DNA of 34,765 bases, taken from contig JBBHKE010002067.1 in NCBI GenBank assembly GCA_037447655.1, forward strand, positions 57,607 to 92,371, in the 5' to 3' direction. Shown here in pieces: positions 22,201-33,112 of this stretch. Under the pieces are notes generated by a model. That model made no database searches, was not told where the DNA came from, and saw nothing but the letters and a program-made list of their open reading frames with translations. A program made the translations under genes and the position numbers. The stretch's first letter is position 1, and each line of letters starts with the position of its first letter. The DNA is from Zygnema cylindricum (Eukaryota; Streptophyta; Zygnematophyceae; Zygnematales; Zygnemataceae).

Positions 22201-25200
22201 TCGAAGTTACAAGAAAAATAAAAAACTGCCTTTTTAGAGACATAAACCACCCAAAACAAGAAACAATCTGTTTTTCAGAAAGAATTTAACGCTAACAAAA
22301 AAAAAATGATCACTGGGGAAAAAATAACATCCATATTAACATGTTGACCATTCAGTCACTTACAAAGCCCCCATAACATTAGCACCAAAAACAAACATTA
22401 ACCAAGTCGCATTTCTTCATACCTCATCAGCCGGTGAATCTAACTTTTTCTATAGCGTTACTTCCAGGATCAGATGATGGTACCTGACTAGGTTGTAGAG
22501 CTCGTGGTCCACTGACTTTTCGAGTTTTTTCAAACTGAGATGTGATACGTGTCATATGGCCAAGAGAAGCGATAAATGATAACCGCGATAGAACCTGCGG
22601 GCAAAGGAACTTAGGCAAAACAATTAAGTGTTGCCCGTGTTCTCCTATATGTGAGAGATAAAAAAACCAAATACTTCAACCTGTGTTGTATAGAGAATTT
22701 GACAACAGGACAACAATACTATAGAACGATACTCTCTTCTGTTGTCCTCAACTTGCTCCAAAAAAAAAAAAAAAAAAAAAAACAGTGAGAATAAAAATGC
22801 AAGAACAAAAAACCACAAAAACTAGCAAATGAGTACCTGCGTGACCCCCTTGCGCTCCATACGGAAACGTTTCACAGTCCAATTGCCGCTTGAAATTGCG
22901 TGCTCCAAACCGCTTGTGAGGGTATCTGGGCGAATACACTAAAATCGGAAGGAGGAAACATGGAAAGGGACACAAAGAAGTGGAAACTGAGCAAAACTCC
23001 GACAGGCATAAAAACAAACCATGAGGCATTTCGTTTCTGCATTTGGGCTTTGGTCTAGAGAAAATAATTCACATCACAAGGAAGAATTTACCCACATTTT
23101 CTTGCTATGGGAGTAACTGAAGGCCCATGAATTTTTTTCCAAAGAAATGTAATAATGGTATCAGAAGACATCATAAATGCAACTAAAAAACACTACACCT
23201 TTCAACACTTTGAATAGCAAATAGGATGGGGCATTTGATAAGTTAGAAGATTGACCTTAATCGAGTCGAAGAGCATGATAGCTACACATTAATTCTAAGA
23301 AATTTAAGCATCAGAACGAAGAGTGCAGAATATGACAGGTAGCCATAAAAAACTCTACGTACAGAGATGACTATCATTATAATAACTTACACAATCATCC
23401 CTAGAAGATAAACAACCCCAAAAACAGACCTCAAATTACTTGCAAATGCTTCACCTCTTGAAAAAACGGACACTATTTAAGAACTAGTAACATAAACTCG
23501 CTTTTTACCCCAATCGCCTTATATCGCCAATGACATGCAACCTCCAATCAGCCTTGAGTTCTGTGAATTTACATTGATGACATGAGAGTGTTTCATATAA
23601 AAAGACATATCTTGCACTCAGGAAGACCGGACGCAGAATATTTGCATTAAGAGCTATAGTGCGATTAAGAATGAAGTGAAAGAATGAAAGAAAACCTTTG
23701 AATACCTTAGCAATGTCAAATTGGGTTGAGCGATTAGCCTTAGAGAGAGTGGCATCTGCTTGACGTTTTAGATCCATATTCATTCGCTTGAATATATCCT
23801 GTCAAGTCATGCAAAATTACCAGTCAGTCTTTCAAAAATTTCATGCAAATAAGAAATAACATAAAAGTGACTTTCTGATTTCAGTGTTTAAGCTACACTA
23901 CTCACCATACTATCAGTCTGTTTTAATCAGTCTAAACAGACTGATAGTACGGTTGAGGAAACGGTATAGTACTCCCTCCTTGTGTACACAAAAATGGGGT
24001 TTTTATGGTGCTTTCCTTTAGTGAATGCTGTGGCTCACATTCTTTTATGTGATAGGGCATCTATAAATGCAAATAAAATAGTAAGTACTACCTAAGTATG
24101 AAGAAACTCAAGTAAATGCCTGGTTCAGGCTGTGTATGTGAGGAAAGTTGTGAAATCCATAATGTCCTTTATTAAAGGTCCTTGCTTCCAATTTCTTTTA
24201 TTTTTTTTTCCTCGATAGATGCCTACCAGCTATGCTTATGCCTTTCTATGAACTGGCAAATGCATCGTCAGGCACCTTTATCTGGCCACATATTGTAATA
24301 AGCATAGATGTTGTTGGCCAGTTTTTGGTGTGATTACAGTGCCTGTACAAGCATGCTTGATGATTCCAAACCAGGAGCAATCCACATTTTACACATGCTT
24401 TTGTCCTGAACAGAATTAATAAAATTTTGCCAAGACAACCAGTTAAATGGATTCCGTTGAAATATTGCAGTGTCAAGGCTAATTACGGTGAACTAGGGAG
24501 CATATCATAGCTCATATACCTCAAATAGAAGAGAAAGCAGTTGTCCAGCCAGCTCCAGACGTTTATTACCAACATAATCCTGCAAATTTAGAAATCCATT
24601 TCCCGCATAAGCACTCCTGTTTAGCATAGATAACAGTCAATTACAGTCAGCTGACCATGAGGGGTCATACGAATACAATAAAGCATTGAATAAAAAGTGC
24701 AAATCAGCAACAACATGCAAAGCTTTCCCATAGCAATAGTATTTAGCACTTTTCGCAGAGAATGTCACTGATTCACACATTTGATTCATCATAACTGGGA
24801 AAGATAATTGGCTTCTAGGATTTGAACCCTATCATAACCAGCATATGCAGTATCTAGCTTTGCTTGCCCACAATTTAAAGTCAGTCACATCTGCAATAAG
24901 ACCATCCCAAAATACACAAAAAACAGTCTTTTAACGAATCTCTTGTGCACAAATATGTTTAAAAGTTTCCTATACTCATTCTAAACCCATTTTATTTGCT
25001 CTCCTTCACACCTTGTCATCTACCGCCTCCGTATTCAGCATTGCATCAAGCATTCGCCGAACAATCACAGCTATATATATACACTTTGCTCGAAAATCGA
25101 ATTCCTTAACCTGAAAAAAAATACTACCCAAAACTGTATGAATAGAGTACCAAGTGCAGCTTGAGTCAAAGTCATTTGTCAACACAAGGCAGGCAAGAAC

Positions 25201-28200
25201 TTTTAATTAAAACTCTAAAATTAGCAGCATTTTTTTGTAAGTTTAGAGGTAAATATTATGCCAATCGCCGGAGCAGCTAGTTAAATTCATAAAAAACCCC
25301 TGCTCCAGTTTCTCTTATTTGAAAGAACATGAAAAGAGAAAGAAAGAATGAAATCTGTTGTGGCCTAAATTCGATCCATGGCAATCTAAGAGGTCAATGC
25401 CAACATACCATATAAAAGTGATTGGAACAATAAGCTGGTAGTGTTTTGAACAGAAAGAAGCATAAAAAGCTTACCGGTACGTGTGCAAGAACAACATTCG
25501 ATAATATATCCCTTGCTTCGTCAACCTGCACATAGAATCACACAAACAATGTTTTAATGTTCCCCTTTGTTTCCCATTATGAAACCAACCTCAACGACTG
25601 GTCACATTACAAATCTTCAAATTTCGATAGACTGAGAGCAAAGTCACAGTAATCTTCCCCTCCCTTTTTGCTCCACAAAATTACCAAAGGCTAGCTCAGG
25701 ATAGCAATAACTTCATTAAATTGTGATCGCCATAAAAAAAATCATACTTTCTGATGCATTTGTTGCAGATTTTTAAGGGAAACCAGCAACTACGTGCCAA
25801 GAAGTCCACTCTCCATTTTCCTTTACAGATCCAATCTGAAAAATGATTAGGTACCTTTGATCGTTTTGTCTTCACCCACATTTGCCTTGCAACTTTCACC
25901 TGCAAAATGTTTTTGACAGTGAACAGCAAAACAAAGATTATTCACATTGCCCAATCAAGCTAAATGATACGTGCATGACATCCTCTCACACACGATACTT
26001 TCCTTGCAAGACTCCCTATTGCAAAACGGCATACGATTTATCAAAACTCACTTATTCTACCCTTCAGAGGTCTCATTTTACCCTCATGACATTGTCTATC
26101 TCCTCTTTCCTTCCACAAACCAGGTAGAAGCATATATATTTTTAACAGGTGATATTTTTCAAGAGTTCATTCCAAACCTTGACTCCGCAATATTCCAATG
26201 CTTGCTGCTGTGTGAAGACTCCAAGAGCTGCACATTCCTGCAATCAAACACCGCGGGCCACATGTCAAAGATGAGCCTGGGTTTTCTGGCTTTTAAGGGT
26301 TTTGAGGGATTTTGAGTTAACGGCACTCATGAAGAGTCACATGTAAAGTATGAACAATCACGTAAAAATCCTCTGTTGACGCTTATAAATCAATGGGAAG
26401 ATTGCATACAAAACAGTGAAGGTGCTCTCCTCCACTATTCTCAAAAAGGAACTTCTCCAAGAACAAAGCAAGCCAATAGCCTTATCTTGCAATACTGAAG
26501 GTTATTTATCGGTTCAACGCGATAACATATCAACAAAAAATAGCAGCCGACAAGACCAGCAGTGAATCACAAAAAAAACTCTCTTCCAAAACAGGAGTTC
26601 ACAAAATGAAAAAAATTATGTTTTTTTCCACCTGAATGCACTCGACTTGACCATTGCACTCGTAAATTTCCTCACATCTGGCCGAGATCTAAAAGTTATG
26701 ACAAATATCTATCAGCATTGACTTGGCAGTTGACCCTCACCTGAATAGAGGGGGACAATAAATCCGAAAATTGTGGGTCTCGCCCTACCATTTGGACTAT
26801 CTCCTGGTCACTCTCCATTCCCATGGCTTTCAAAACCACCACAATAGGAACCTGAAAAAAACACAGGTGACAAGGTCATTTGTTTACTCAAAGATCTCAT
26901 CATTGCGAGCATTGTGAGCTTGAACTTGCACTAGTATAACTAAGGAATATTTGATGACACATACATCTTCACTAAAAGTGTTGTGACGAAGAAGAATTCG
27001 ACCGTTTTTCACCGTCAAATTGGTTTTACTTTTCCTCTCATGAGTGCTTGATGTTACTGAAGCTGCCACACTGTCCAGCCATGGTCCACATGAAAATTGG
27101 TTTCAAGAATGGCCTGGAATTTTCCCAATGGCTTGCTTAAAAACGTAGACTTTCCTGCTTAGCATAGACTGAACGATGGTTGCAACCCCAACTGTGGCCA
27201 AACTTCCCAAATATGTAGCCTGAAAGTAAATTCGGAAGTTAAGATACCTCTAGAATAAGAAAAAAGGGTTTGATTCTCACTTGCCATGGCTGTCTGTGTC
27301 GATAATAATACGATTTTTTGAAAGTTGCTCTTGGATCAGAATCACCTGTCATGAAGCTCCATAATCATCCCTCATTATCCACTGATAATGGATACACCAA
27401 AACAATGAAGCTCAATGCATAACAAGAAAAAGTTATCAGAAGAGACTAGAGACAAGGTTTCAACACTGAATTCAGAGTACACTCTTCACCATAAAAAGTG
27501 GCTTTCGTTGACAAGATTATATGCATTATTCGAATGCCAGTTTGCACATATTGATGTGTGATGACTGCCCTCCACATCTACTTATGGTTTGTACAAAATA
27601 GAAGTCCTTGCCTTGCCTAAAAAAACATCAAACAGACTTAACTCGCGAACAGTGTGATCCAGGCTAATTCTGGTCGACGGTCTAATGATTCAACAACACT
27701 TGTAGGACATTCGACAGGAACAATTAGTTCTACCCTCTCACTTTCTCATAATAAGGCAAAAGATTGAGGCTTTGTGTTTGTCAAGCGGGAAGAGGAAGCC
27801 ATCTTCTGTCGAACACAATGTTTGTAATGAACATGAATCGCTTAAAACAGCCACATTTTTTCGATATCTACAATAGCTACCCAGAAAAACAACTATTAGG
27901 CTTTTGTAAAGCGCATTTCAATGAAAATAGTAAGTGCCATTAAAACAGGAAGTATTCTCACATTTTAATAGAACTTATAGACGATCATGGTTTTTTTCAA
28001 ACACAAAGGGTCAGATGACGAAGAAAATAGAAATTAAAACGTCTTAACCCCACATACCTTCTCTGTACCCCGTACAACAAAGTATCCTCCGGGATCAAGG
28101 GGGCATTCGCCTGCAAAATCATACAGCCACTCAAATTATCAACTCCTACCATGGTGAAGTATCAACCATCAACCAAATTATTTATCTTCCTATCCTGCTA

Positions 28201-31200
28201 ATAATTGCATCACATGCTACTGCATGGACCAATCATATATGATATCCAATGTTATAGTACAATAACAAGGACACAATTTTATGGTGATAAAAGAACATGG
28301 TACTCAATGAAACATCCCATACATGAACTGGACTGTTGTAACTTCATTTATATATTGATTCAAAGGCCACACTGAACCTGAGATAAATTGATTCAGAATA
28401 CACAATTTTAAACCCTTTCAATAATTCTCTGGCTACTCACCTAACTTAGCGAGCTCCGCTTCATTTTTCCCATAGAGAACACATCGACGACTCCTAAGCA
28501 TCAGAGGCATTCGACCAATTACAATTGCACCCTGCAATTTCACAAGTTTGCCAATTTTCTCTCAGATTTTCTTTCTCTCAATTCAATACGTGAATCATAT
28601 AAATTTCAGGCGCTGTTTCTTTGTACCCTAGAAAATTATGACTAAACATTAATCAGGTAGAAAACAGGTGTTCATGCATGCCCCCTTCTACTCTGATGAA
28701 TGTGTATGAACCAAGCAGATTTCTCATCCATACTATTAGTCTGTCCACACCACTTGCTTGATTAACTAACCTCCCCATTTTTGCCTTTTCGCACAATAAT
28801 CTCCTTGCCTCTGGTATACTCCACATCCACACTAATTGGTGCCGCATATCTGTTTTTCCACCAAACAACTTTAAATCAGCAAATGTACGAATTTTAAAAA
28901 TCGTAGACATTGAAGGCCCTTTAAAACGACAATACAGCCCCACAAAAGTTACAGTCTGTCAGCTCACGGGCGCACCAAAAAACCTACAAAAAAAAGAGGC
29001 AGGAAGCAGGAAAGAGGTAAAAAAAACAAAGCTTACGTCATGTCACGCAAGCGGCACTGTTGTGGTGTGATCTCTTCCCGAACGTAGTCTTGCTCGACAC
29101 ATGGTTTTCCAACAAAAATATCTGTATACCTACAAACATTCACGATACACACATCATGGTTTCAACATTGGAGAAGGGACAACGGGCATTGAACATGCAG
29201 TATAAGAAACAAAAAATGAGTTTACAAAGAAATGCAAACTTGTGAAGGAGGCATACGTCTTAAAAAGAGGGACCTACTTGAGATAAAAGTTGGGGTCGGT
29301 ATCACATGTCACCTTCTCATTGGCTTTGGCATGAATAATCTTCTTAATATCACAATTGATAAAATAGTTGAAGGAGTCAATATGTTGCTTCACCAGGCCG
29401 CGGACCTGCCCCATGGCTGAATTCAGTAAATCTGGAATCAAATAGAAGTTATCCGAATTATAATCTCTACGTTTTAAAGAACATGCATCAGACGTCTTGT
29501 GTGCTATATGTGAGCTTTGACAAGCTCCAACGTACAGCCAGCAGAACTCATCATGTTCCTTGAAACATAGAGGTACTCATCCAATGAACTTGCATCATGG
29601 TGCTTCCATCCAATATATAGGCTACATCTGAAAATTTCAACATGGGCTTTACCATCAGATTTGAATCCACAGACAAGAAAATTTCCATAAGTCGAACAAG
29701 CGCAGAGAACGGTAACTTCCTGCATAACTATACGTACAAACATACGAGCCTCACTTGTATGGTAGATCACTTACATCTGAAAAAGGAAAATCTGACTGCT
29801 AATAACCCACACTATACTACACTGCCGGATAAGAAATGAGGACTAGCAACTTTGTCTCCAATCTAGATACCACAACATAAAATGAACCCGTAAATACAGA
29901 TGCAACGACATTTTCATAAGAGTTCTTGCGAAGTCTATGCAAGTTAACGAATTTGTGCAAACTGTGGTATCAAAAACATATTTTTTTCTCTTACCTCTAA
30001 GACACATACATTTTCTGGTCCTCTCTTTCCCTATGTTATTTAGCAAACTAATTTCAGCATGTTACGTGCACCCTTGCATTCTATATAAAACAGAAATTGC
30101 ACGAAATTGGGCCAGCCCCAACAAAAACTTTTGCTTGGAACAATTTTGGTGTCTATCTACTGGATTGAGATAAATTGTTCAGTTTTGTAGTTTATCTCAA
30201 GAGGCAAGTAAATACGTTGAAGGTGTGTATACTCTGCATCATGAACAAGAACTTCAATTTGATAGAAGCTGTCAATAAAAATAACTCTTGCTTCCAAAGT
30301 ACCAATTCCGAAACTGCATGAATACAATTGACCTTACTCGATTTTGAAGCCTCCCCTCATATACAAGGGTCCTACAGGCAATTATTGTGAAGTGCACAAC
30401 TGATGCAGAGGAGACAGTAACAAGCCACAAGCTATGAAATTACCGCCAAGTCACCAATGACTTTAAACAGCCCATTGAAAACGAAAGAGGACAAGAGATA
30501 TAAAATGTGTCTGGCATTTACCTTGAGGAATGCGGGTAGCAGAGCAAATTTGTCAACCACGGTTTTAATGGGTGCTGCGAGTTTCTGAGGATCATGAAGC
30601 CTGCAATAACCATCCATCTACCTCTTAAAATATTTATAAGGAACAAGCTATTACACCAAAGAGCCCACAGTAGCACAACATTTTCTTTTCTTTTTTTGTA
30701 CTTTTACACACCAAATCTATTTGACATTCCGATAATTATACACCAAGATTGCGAAGATGACAAGGAAGTACCCCAGGTTTATGTTTTTTGCTTGCACAAA
30801 AAATACTTCGGGTAATTCGGCAATTTAGGACAAAATCATATTTAAGCGACGACATCATAATGCTAGAAACACAGCAGGTTTCAAAGCAAAACTAAATTCG
30901 TACAAACCACAACAGCTTCTTTGAAGACCATAGCCTAAAAGTTCACATGCTTTCGTTGTCTCAATTGAGATGATTTTTGGATGTTGAGGTGTCATTAAAA
31001 CTGTGTTATTCATCCTCCCTAAGATAATGCTAAAAAGGACTCAGATTAAGCAAACCACAAGTATGATTCTTTCCATAATTTTAGCTCATGGTTCAAATGT
31101 GTGAAAACGAATGGAAACGCTATATGTGGTTATGTGGTTTCATCATACAATAAGAGTATTATACTTAAAACCATATATTACACGTATAGAAGGGTTAAAG

Positions 31201-32416
31201 CGTTTCCAATTGTTTTTGCACATTTAACCTATGGTTTAGCAGTAACGTAAGGTCAGCGCGTGGCACAGCTGCCTGTCAACTTCAATCAAACGAACAATGG
31301 TAATACAATGACGAACTGAAATAGCAAGACAAACTTGAGGACACAGCAATGTTATCTTGTTTGCATGAGGAGGCAACCTCAGCATGAAAATTGGTGCGAA
31401 TTGGAGGCGGTTTCCTCTTCCGAAAGGTTGGTGTGAAAAATGATGAATTCAAAAGCACCCAGAGTGATGGACGCTAATTGTCATTTATGCTTAAGCATGA
31501 GCTTAGCGTGAAGCCTCATACTAGAATGAAACCTTATGAACTTTTTGACTAGGTTTATTGGATCCTTCAGCTATTTTTGGTAAGTTAATTGCCGTCTGAG
31601 TTTTTAGCATTGTTTGTTGCAAAATTACAATTGCATAAACTCCTCACCAGCAAACTTCCAATTTGAAAAACCTATTACTTCTTGTGAACTAGTTACATTA
31701 TTGAGTAAAATTTGAACGCTGGTCTTCAGAAAATCAAGTCTTCATATTTCAGACGCCTCTACCAATAGGTGCATTGGTCGGCTGTAAAATGCAGTTAGTT
31801 ATTTGTGCGTACGGGAAATAAATGGCAACAGGTTACTAGCCTTTATATTGCATAAAAGGACCCTTATAAACCCTTCTCACCTCTGTTCCAATTCACTGTC
31901 AGCCATGGATGCCGCAGCTGCCTTCGCTTTCTCAACCAGCTGAGCTGCTTCCTTCTCAGACATACCCACAGACCCACTTTCCAGTTTAACATCTTTTTTG
32001 TCATCTCCACCTCTTTCTTGCGGAGCCAATCCTCCGTCTTCTTGCTTCACCGTCTTCACATCTTCATCTATTGTCTCCTCCTTCACATCATTTTTTACTG
32101 TCTCCTCCTTCTTCACTGCTGAAGCGACTGTGCTCTCTGTTTTCACAACAGGCTTTTGCTCTGTTTCACTCTTCACAGAAACTCCTTCTAGCTTCACTGG
32201 AATAGAACTCTTTCTTTCAGGAATTTCAACAGCTCCTCCCTTGGCTTCCTTCCCCCTTCTCCTTCCTCCAGTGGGGACAAATTTCCTCTGAGAAGGTGCA
32301 GAAGTGCCATCTGGCACACTGAGAGACACATCCAAAACACTAGACTCTTGTTTCGCAGAGAGAAGAGGAGGAGAAGAAGCAGCTAATGGCTTGGCGTCTT
32401 TTTTTGTACCATCCAT
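10274..32416 (-). CDS. RPC2: DNA-directed RNA polymerase III second-largest subunit (RPC2), 37 coding exons
   Basis: This is the catalytic-half subunit of nuclear Pol III, which makes tRNA, 5S and U6 RNA. Joined exons give 3972 nt and 1323 aa; the family is usually about 1130-1160. All 36 junctions are GT-AG and keep frame. The Pol III identity rests on [19 protein letters not shown] (856-874), [20 protein letters not shown] around 648, and the C-terminal [11 protein letters not shown]. The active-site loop GYDIEDA (927-933; Glu931 and Asp932), the [12 protein letters not shown] hybrid-binding motif (1075-1086), and a C-terminal zinc site C1266/C1269/C1284/C1287 are intact. ASIW directly after DIED is unusual; relatives have a hydrophobic stretch there. 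The coordinates of each exon are in the six block entries that follow. The extra length comes almost entirely from exon 1. Confidence 0.97.
11218..11366 (-). repeat. purine (G/A)-rich tract beginning at the exon 35 donor site
   Basis: On the gene strand, the DNA from the donor GTGAGTGG onward is almost pure purine for about 150 bases, with many runs of three or more G. It could form G-quadruplex or triplex structures in the intron. On the plus strand it appears as a CT-rich tract. Confidence 0.85.
11581..12165. repeat. degenerate intronic repeat built on TTTTTGAAGG
   Basis: On the plus strand, variants of GTTTTTGAAGGGTTTT recur about every 15-30 bases with no fixed period, filling most of the intron between exons 34 and 35. 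The plus-strand open frames here are by-products of the repeat. It looks like a decayed minisatellite. Confidence 0.75.
11706..11752 (-). repeat. partial duplicate of the exon 35 splice acceptor and first codons
   Basis: On the gene strand, CGGTCCAGGTTTTGGACAAA, then a 10-base insert, then TTCATGCTCGA resembles the true exon 35 start at 11555 (CTGGTCCAG|GTTTTAGACAAAATGCATGCTCGA). It lies 150-200 bases upstream, inside the degenerate repeat. It is a decoy acceptor candidate. Confidence 0.65.
13210..13609. repeat. 400-bp direct repeat, copy 1 (contains most of functional exon 32 and its upstream intron)
   Basis: Pairs with 14101-14501. The intron parts differ at roughly one position in ten by eye, including small indels. 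The exon part differs at two of 84 positions. Copy 1 keeps the donor end of exon 32 outside the repeat (13168-13209). Confidence 0.92.
13610..14100 (+). mobile_element. probable solo LTR (491 bp) between the two repeat copies
   Basis: The block starts TGTTGGACTTAGCCC and ends CTGCAATTCTCCA, the TG...CA form of Ty1/copia-type LTRs. It is found exactly between the 400-bp repeats and has no counterpart next to either outer edge. It contains a 32-bp internal tandem repeat (13690-13770) and AT-rich segments. It has no coding region or primer-binding site, as expected of a solo LTR. Flanking target-site duplication is absent (TTTTC before, AAAGC after), which fits recombination between two insertions. 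The LTR identity is inferred from the ends only. Confidence 0.5.
13690..13770. repeat. 32-bp tandem repeat, about 2.5 units
   Basis: Units starting AGTTTACRTTATTTAGTTAG begin at 13690 and 13722, with a partial third at 13754. They lie inside the LTR-like block. Confidence 0.9.
14101..14184 (-). pseudogene. 3'-truncated duplicate of RPC2 exon 32
   Basis: It has the same acceptor as exon 32 (gatggttgcag|T) and the same 28-residue peptide, [18 protein letters not shown] to FHYGSAFG. It then runs into the LTR-like block without the donor site and the [11 protein letters not shown] end. Both base differences from the true exon are synonymous (GCG/GCT Ala and CAC/CAT His). If exon 31 (ending CCAAG) spliced here instead, translation would continue [11 protein letters not shown] and stop. 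That would remove the anchor, clamp and zinc site. Confidence 0.85.
14101..14501. repeat. 400-bp direct repeat, copy 2 (truncated exon copy and upstream intron)
   Basis: Pairs with 13210-13609. The similarity ends sharply at CAATATCTTTTC, where copy 1 continues into TGTTGG of the LTR-like block and copy 2 into CACAATACTTAG. Confidence 0.92.
14707..18425 (-). CDS. RPC2: RPC2 exons 25-31: hybrid-binding domain and active-site loop
   Basis: Exons: 18381-18425, 17735-17812, 16772-16911, 16047-16146, 15773-15897, 15231-15366 and 14707-14837. Landmarks are [118 protein letters not shown] and [14 protein letters not shown]. Exon 30 must start at 15366 (tgtag|TTTTT); the nearer AG at 15349 would break the frame left by exon 29. 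Confidence 0.95.
18709..22594 (-). CDS. RPC2: RPC2 exons 18-24: fork and external domains
   Basis: Exons: 22484-22594, 21980-22096, 21745-21861, 21070-21150, 20180-20284, 19516-19596 and 18709-18840. The fork is [20 protein letters not shown] to [20 protein letters not shown] (about 618-673). The external domains are [54 protein letters not shown] and [20 protein letters not shown]. The block ends with [19 protein letters not shown], entering the hybrid-binding domain. Confidence 0.95.
21628..21710. repeat. 33-bp intronic tandem repeat, about 2.4 units
   Basis: Units beginning CAGAGCTGTATTTCCTAAGC start at 21628 and 21661, with a partial third near 21693. They lie in the intron between RPC2 exons 20 and 21. 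Confidence 0.85.
22760..22782. repeat. A23 homopolymer (T23 on the gene strand)
   Basis: An uninterrupted run of about 23 A in the intron between RPC2 exons 17 and 18. No duplicated flank is seen that would mark it as the tail of a retroposed copy. Confidence 0.9.
22837..26237 (-). CDS. RPC2: RPC2 exons 11-17: lobe region
   Basis: Exons: 26178-26237, 25855-25899, 25475-25525, 25012-25110, 24520-24579, 23706-23798 and 22837-22938, all phase 0. Landmarks are [77 protein letters not shown] and [19 protein letters not shown]. The phase-0 uniformity of this block means exon skipping would keep frame, so expression data would be needed to rule out alternative forms. Confidence 0.94.
23908..23949. 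repeat. perfect intronic hairpin, 16-bp arms
   Basis: TACTATCAGTCTGTTT pairs exactly with AAACAGACTGATAGTA across a 10-base loop. It lies in the intron between RPC2 exons 15 and 16. It may be a remnant of a small inverted-repeat transposon or a structured intron element. Confidence 0.9.
26741..30600 (-). CDS. RPC2: RPC2 exons 2-10: N-terminal protrusion region
   Basis: Exons: 30522-30600, 29278-29405, 29037-29129, 28771-28849, 28441-28531, 28058-28110, 27281-27345, 26965-27070 and 26741-26851. Landmarks in order are [120 protein letters not shown] and [20 protein letters not shown]. These match the protrusion of second-largest polymerase subunits. Exon 3 must end at AA|gtaggt, since any later donor leaves an in-frame TAG. 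Confidence 0.95.
31881..32416 (-). CDS. RPC2: RPC2 exon 1: lineage-specific acidic/basic N-terminal extension with seven VKxE motifs
   Basis: Exon 1 encodes residues 1-178 and splits codon 179 (AG|gtgaga). Residues 1-170 have no counterpart in RPC2 proteins I know. They are low-complexity, charged and probably disordered. [11 protein letters not shown] (44-54) is followed by VKLE 74, VKSE 81, VKTE 91, VKKE 101, VKEE 111, VKQE 123 and VKLE 143, then a short Ala-rich helix-like end ([17 protein letters not shown]). The motifs at 81, 91, 101 and 111 are exactly ten residues apart, so the region probably grew by 30-bp repeats. A second in-frame ATG at 31906 (Met171, context ATCCATGG) would give a family-length protein of 1153 aa. 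The reading frame joins exon 2 correctly. Confidence 0.85.
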
Positions 32417-33112
32417 GAAGAGGAAGTGACGGAAAGACGCAGAAGTGAAAGAGAGATCAAAACTCAGAGAATTCTGAACTTGAGCTTGGAAAGGATAGGG
32501 AAGAAGAGGCCAACAGCACTGATTATTTTTTCAATAATAAAAATGAAGTTGCAAATTATATTTAGGTTATTCCATAGGAATCTCTCAAATGCAATCTGAG
32601 CCGTCCGATCGACGCTTTTAACTTAAGTATATTTTCACATACTCTTACGTATTCAATTTATCTAACGCTTTGAGTACTGTACGACCTTTACGTTATGGTG
32701 TGGACACAGTGACACAAGGTTTTCTTAACTACAGTACAGTACTGGGCCTCGTAACGACCCTCATAGGCTGTACAGTACACGTGTCAATGTGACATACCCG
32801 ACGGCATATATACGGATTATCCCGCCTTTTCAGTGGGATAACACCAGTAATCTGAAGGAATTCAGGGTTGAAAGTGAACAGAAATTATAGTAAACTTGTG
32901 AAAGTGGAAGTGGTAACTTTTCGCTTCCATAATAATTATTTCACGCCCATGGTAAAGCCGTAGAGTACAGTAAACATACGGTGCTGTTGACGTTACCGAA
33001 TGCATTAGTGACGTCACATATAAAAGATTCAGCTGTACGATATATGTGCACTGTAGATTGTACCAAAATGATCCATTCATTGATAGCCACGCCATTTTTA
33101 AATTATCAGATA
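32417..33112. promoter_or_regulatory. RPC2 upstream region (5' leader and promoter expected here)
   Basis: This 696-bp gap lies between the RPC2 start codon and transposon copy C. A TATATAT stretch lies near 32806-32813 and could serve RPC2 on the minus strand. A plus-oriented TGACGTCA (33009-33016) followed three bases later by TATAAAAG (33019-33026) looks like a promoter pointing away from RPC2, into copy C. GTAC-containing words are frequent (32680-32780). None of these sites is proven. Confidence 0.35.

Noticed and set aside
23962-24010. CTCCCTCC near 23970, reminiscent of Stowaway-type transposon ends
   Set aside because: No matching inverted end or TA duplication was found within a few hundred bases.
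24780-24880. tRNA T-arm-like GGTTCAAATCC on the minus strand
   Set aside because: The would-be T-stem has mismatches and no matching anticodon and D arms are found at the right distances.
26632-26688. In-frame 57-nt segment bounded by AG and GT between RPC2 exons 10 and 11 ([19 protein letters not shown])
   Set aside because: Joining exon 10 directly to exon 11 gives [18 protein letters not shown], which matches the family without a gap. The pyrimidine tract is weak. It could be a cassette exon, but I leave it out of the protein.
27071-27235. Long open stretch downstream of exon 8 on the minus strand after an AG
   Set aside because: It matches nothing in the RPC2 family, and the family alignment continues directly from exon 8 into ASVTSST at 27070.
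31998-32291. 97-codon open frame antisense to RPC2 exon 1
   Set aside because: It is the shadow of the repetitive Lys/Glu/Val coding sequence on the other strand.
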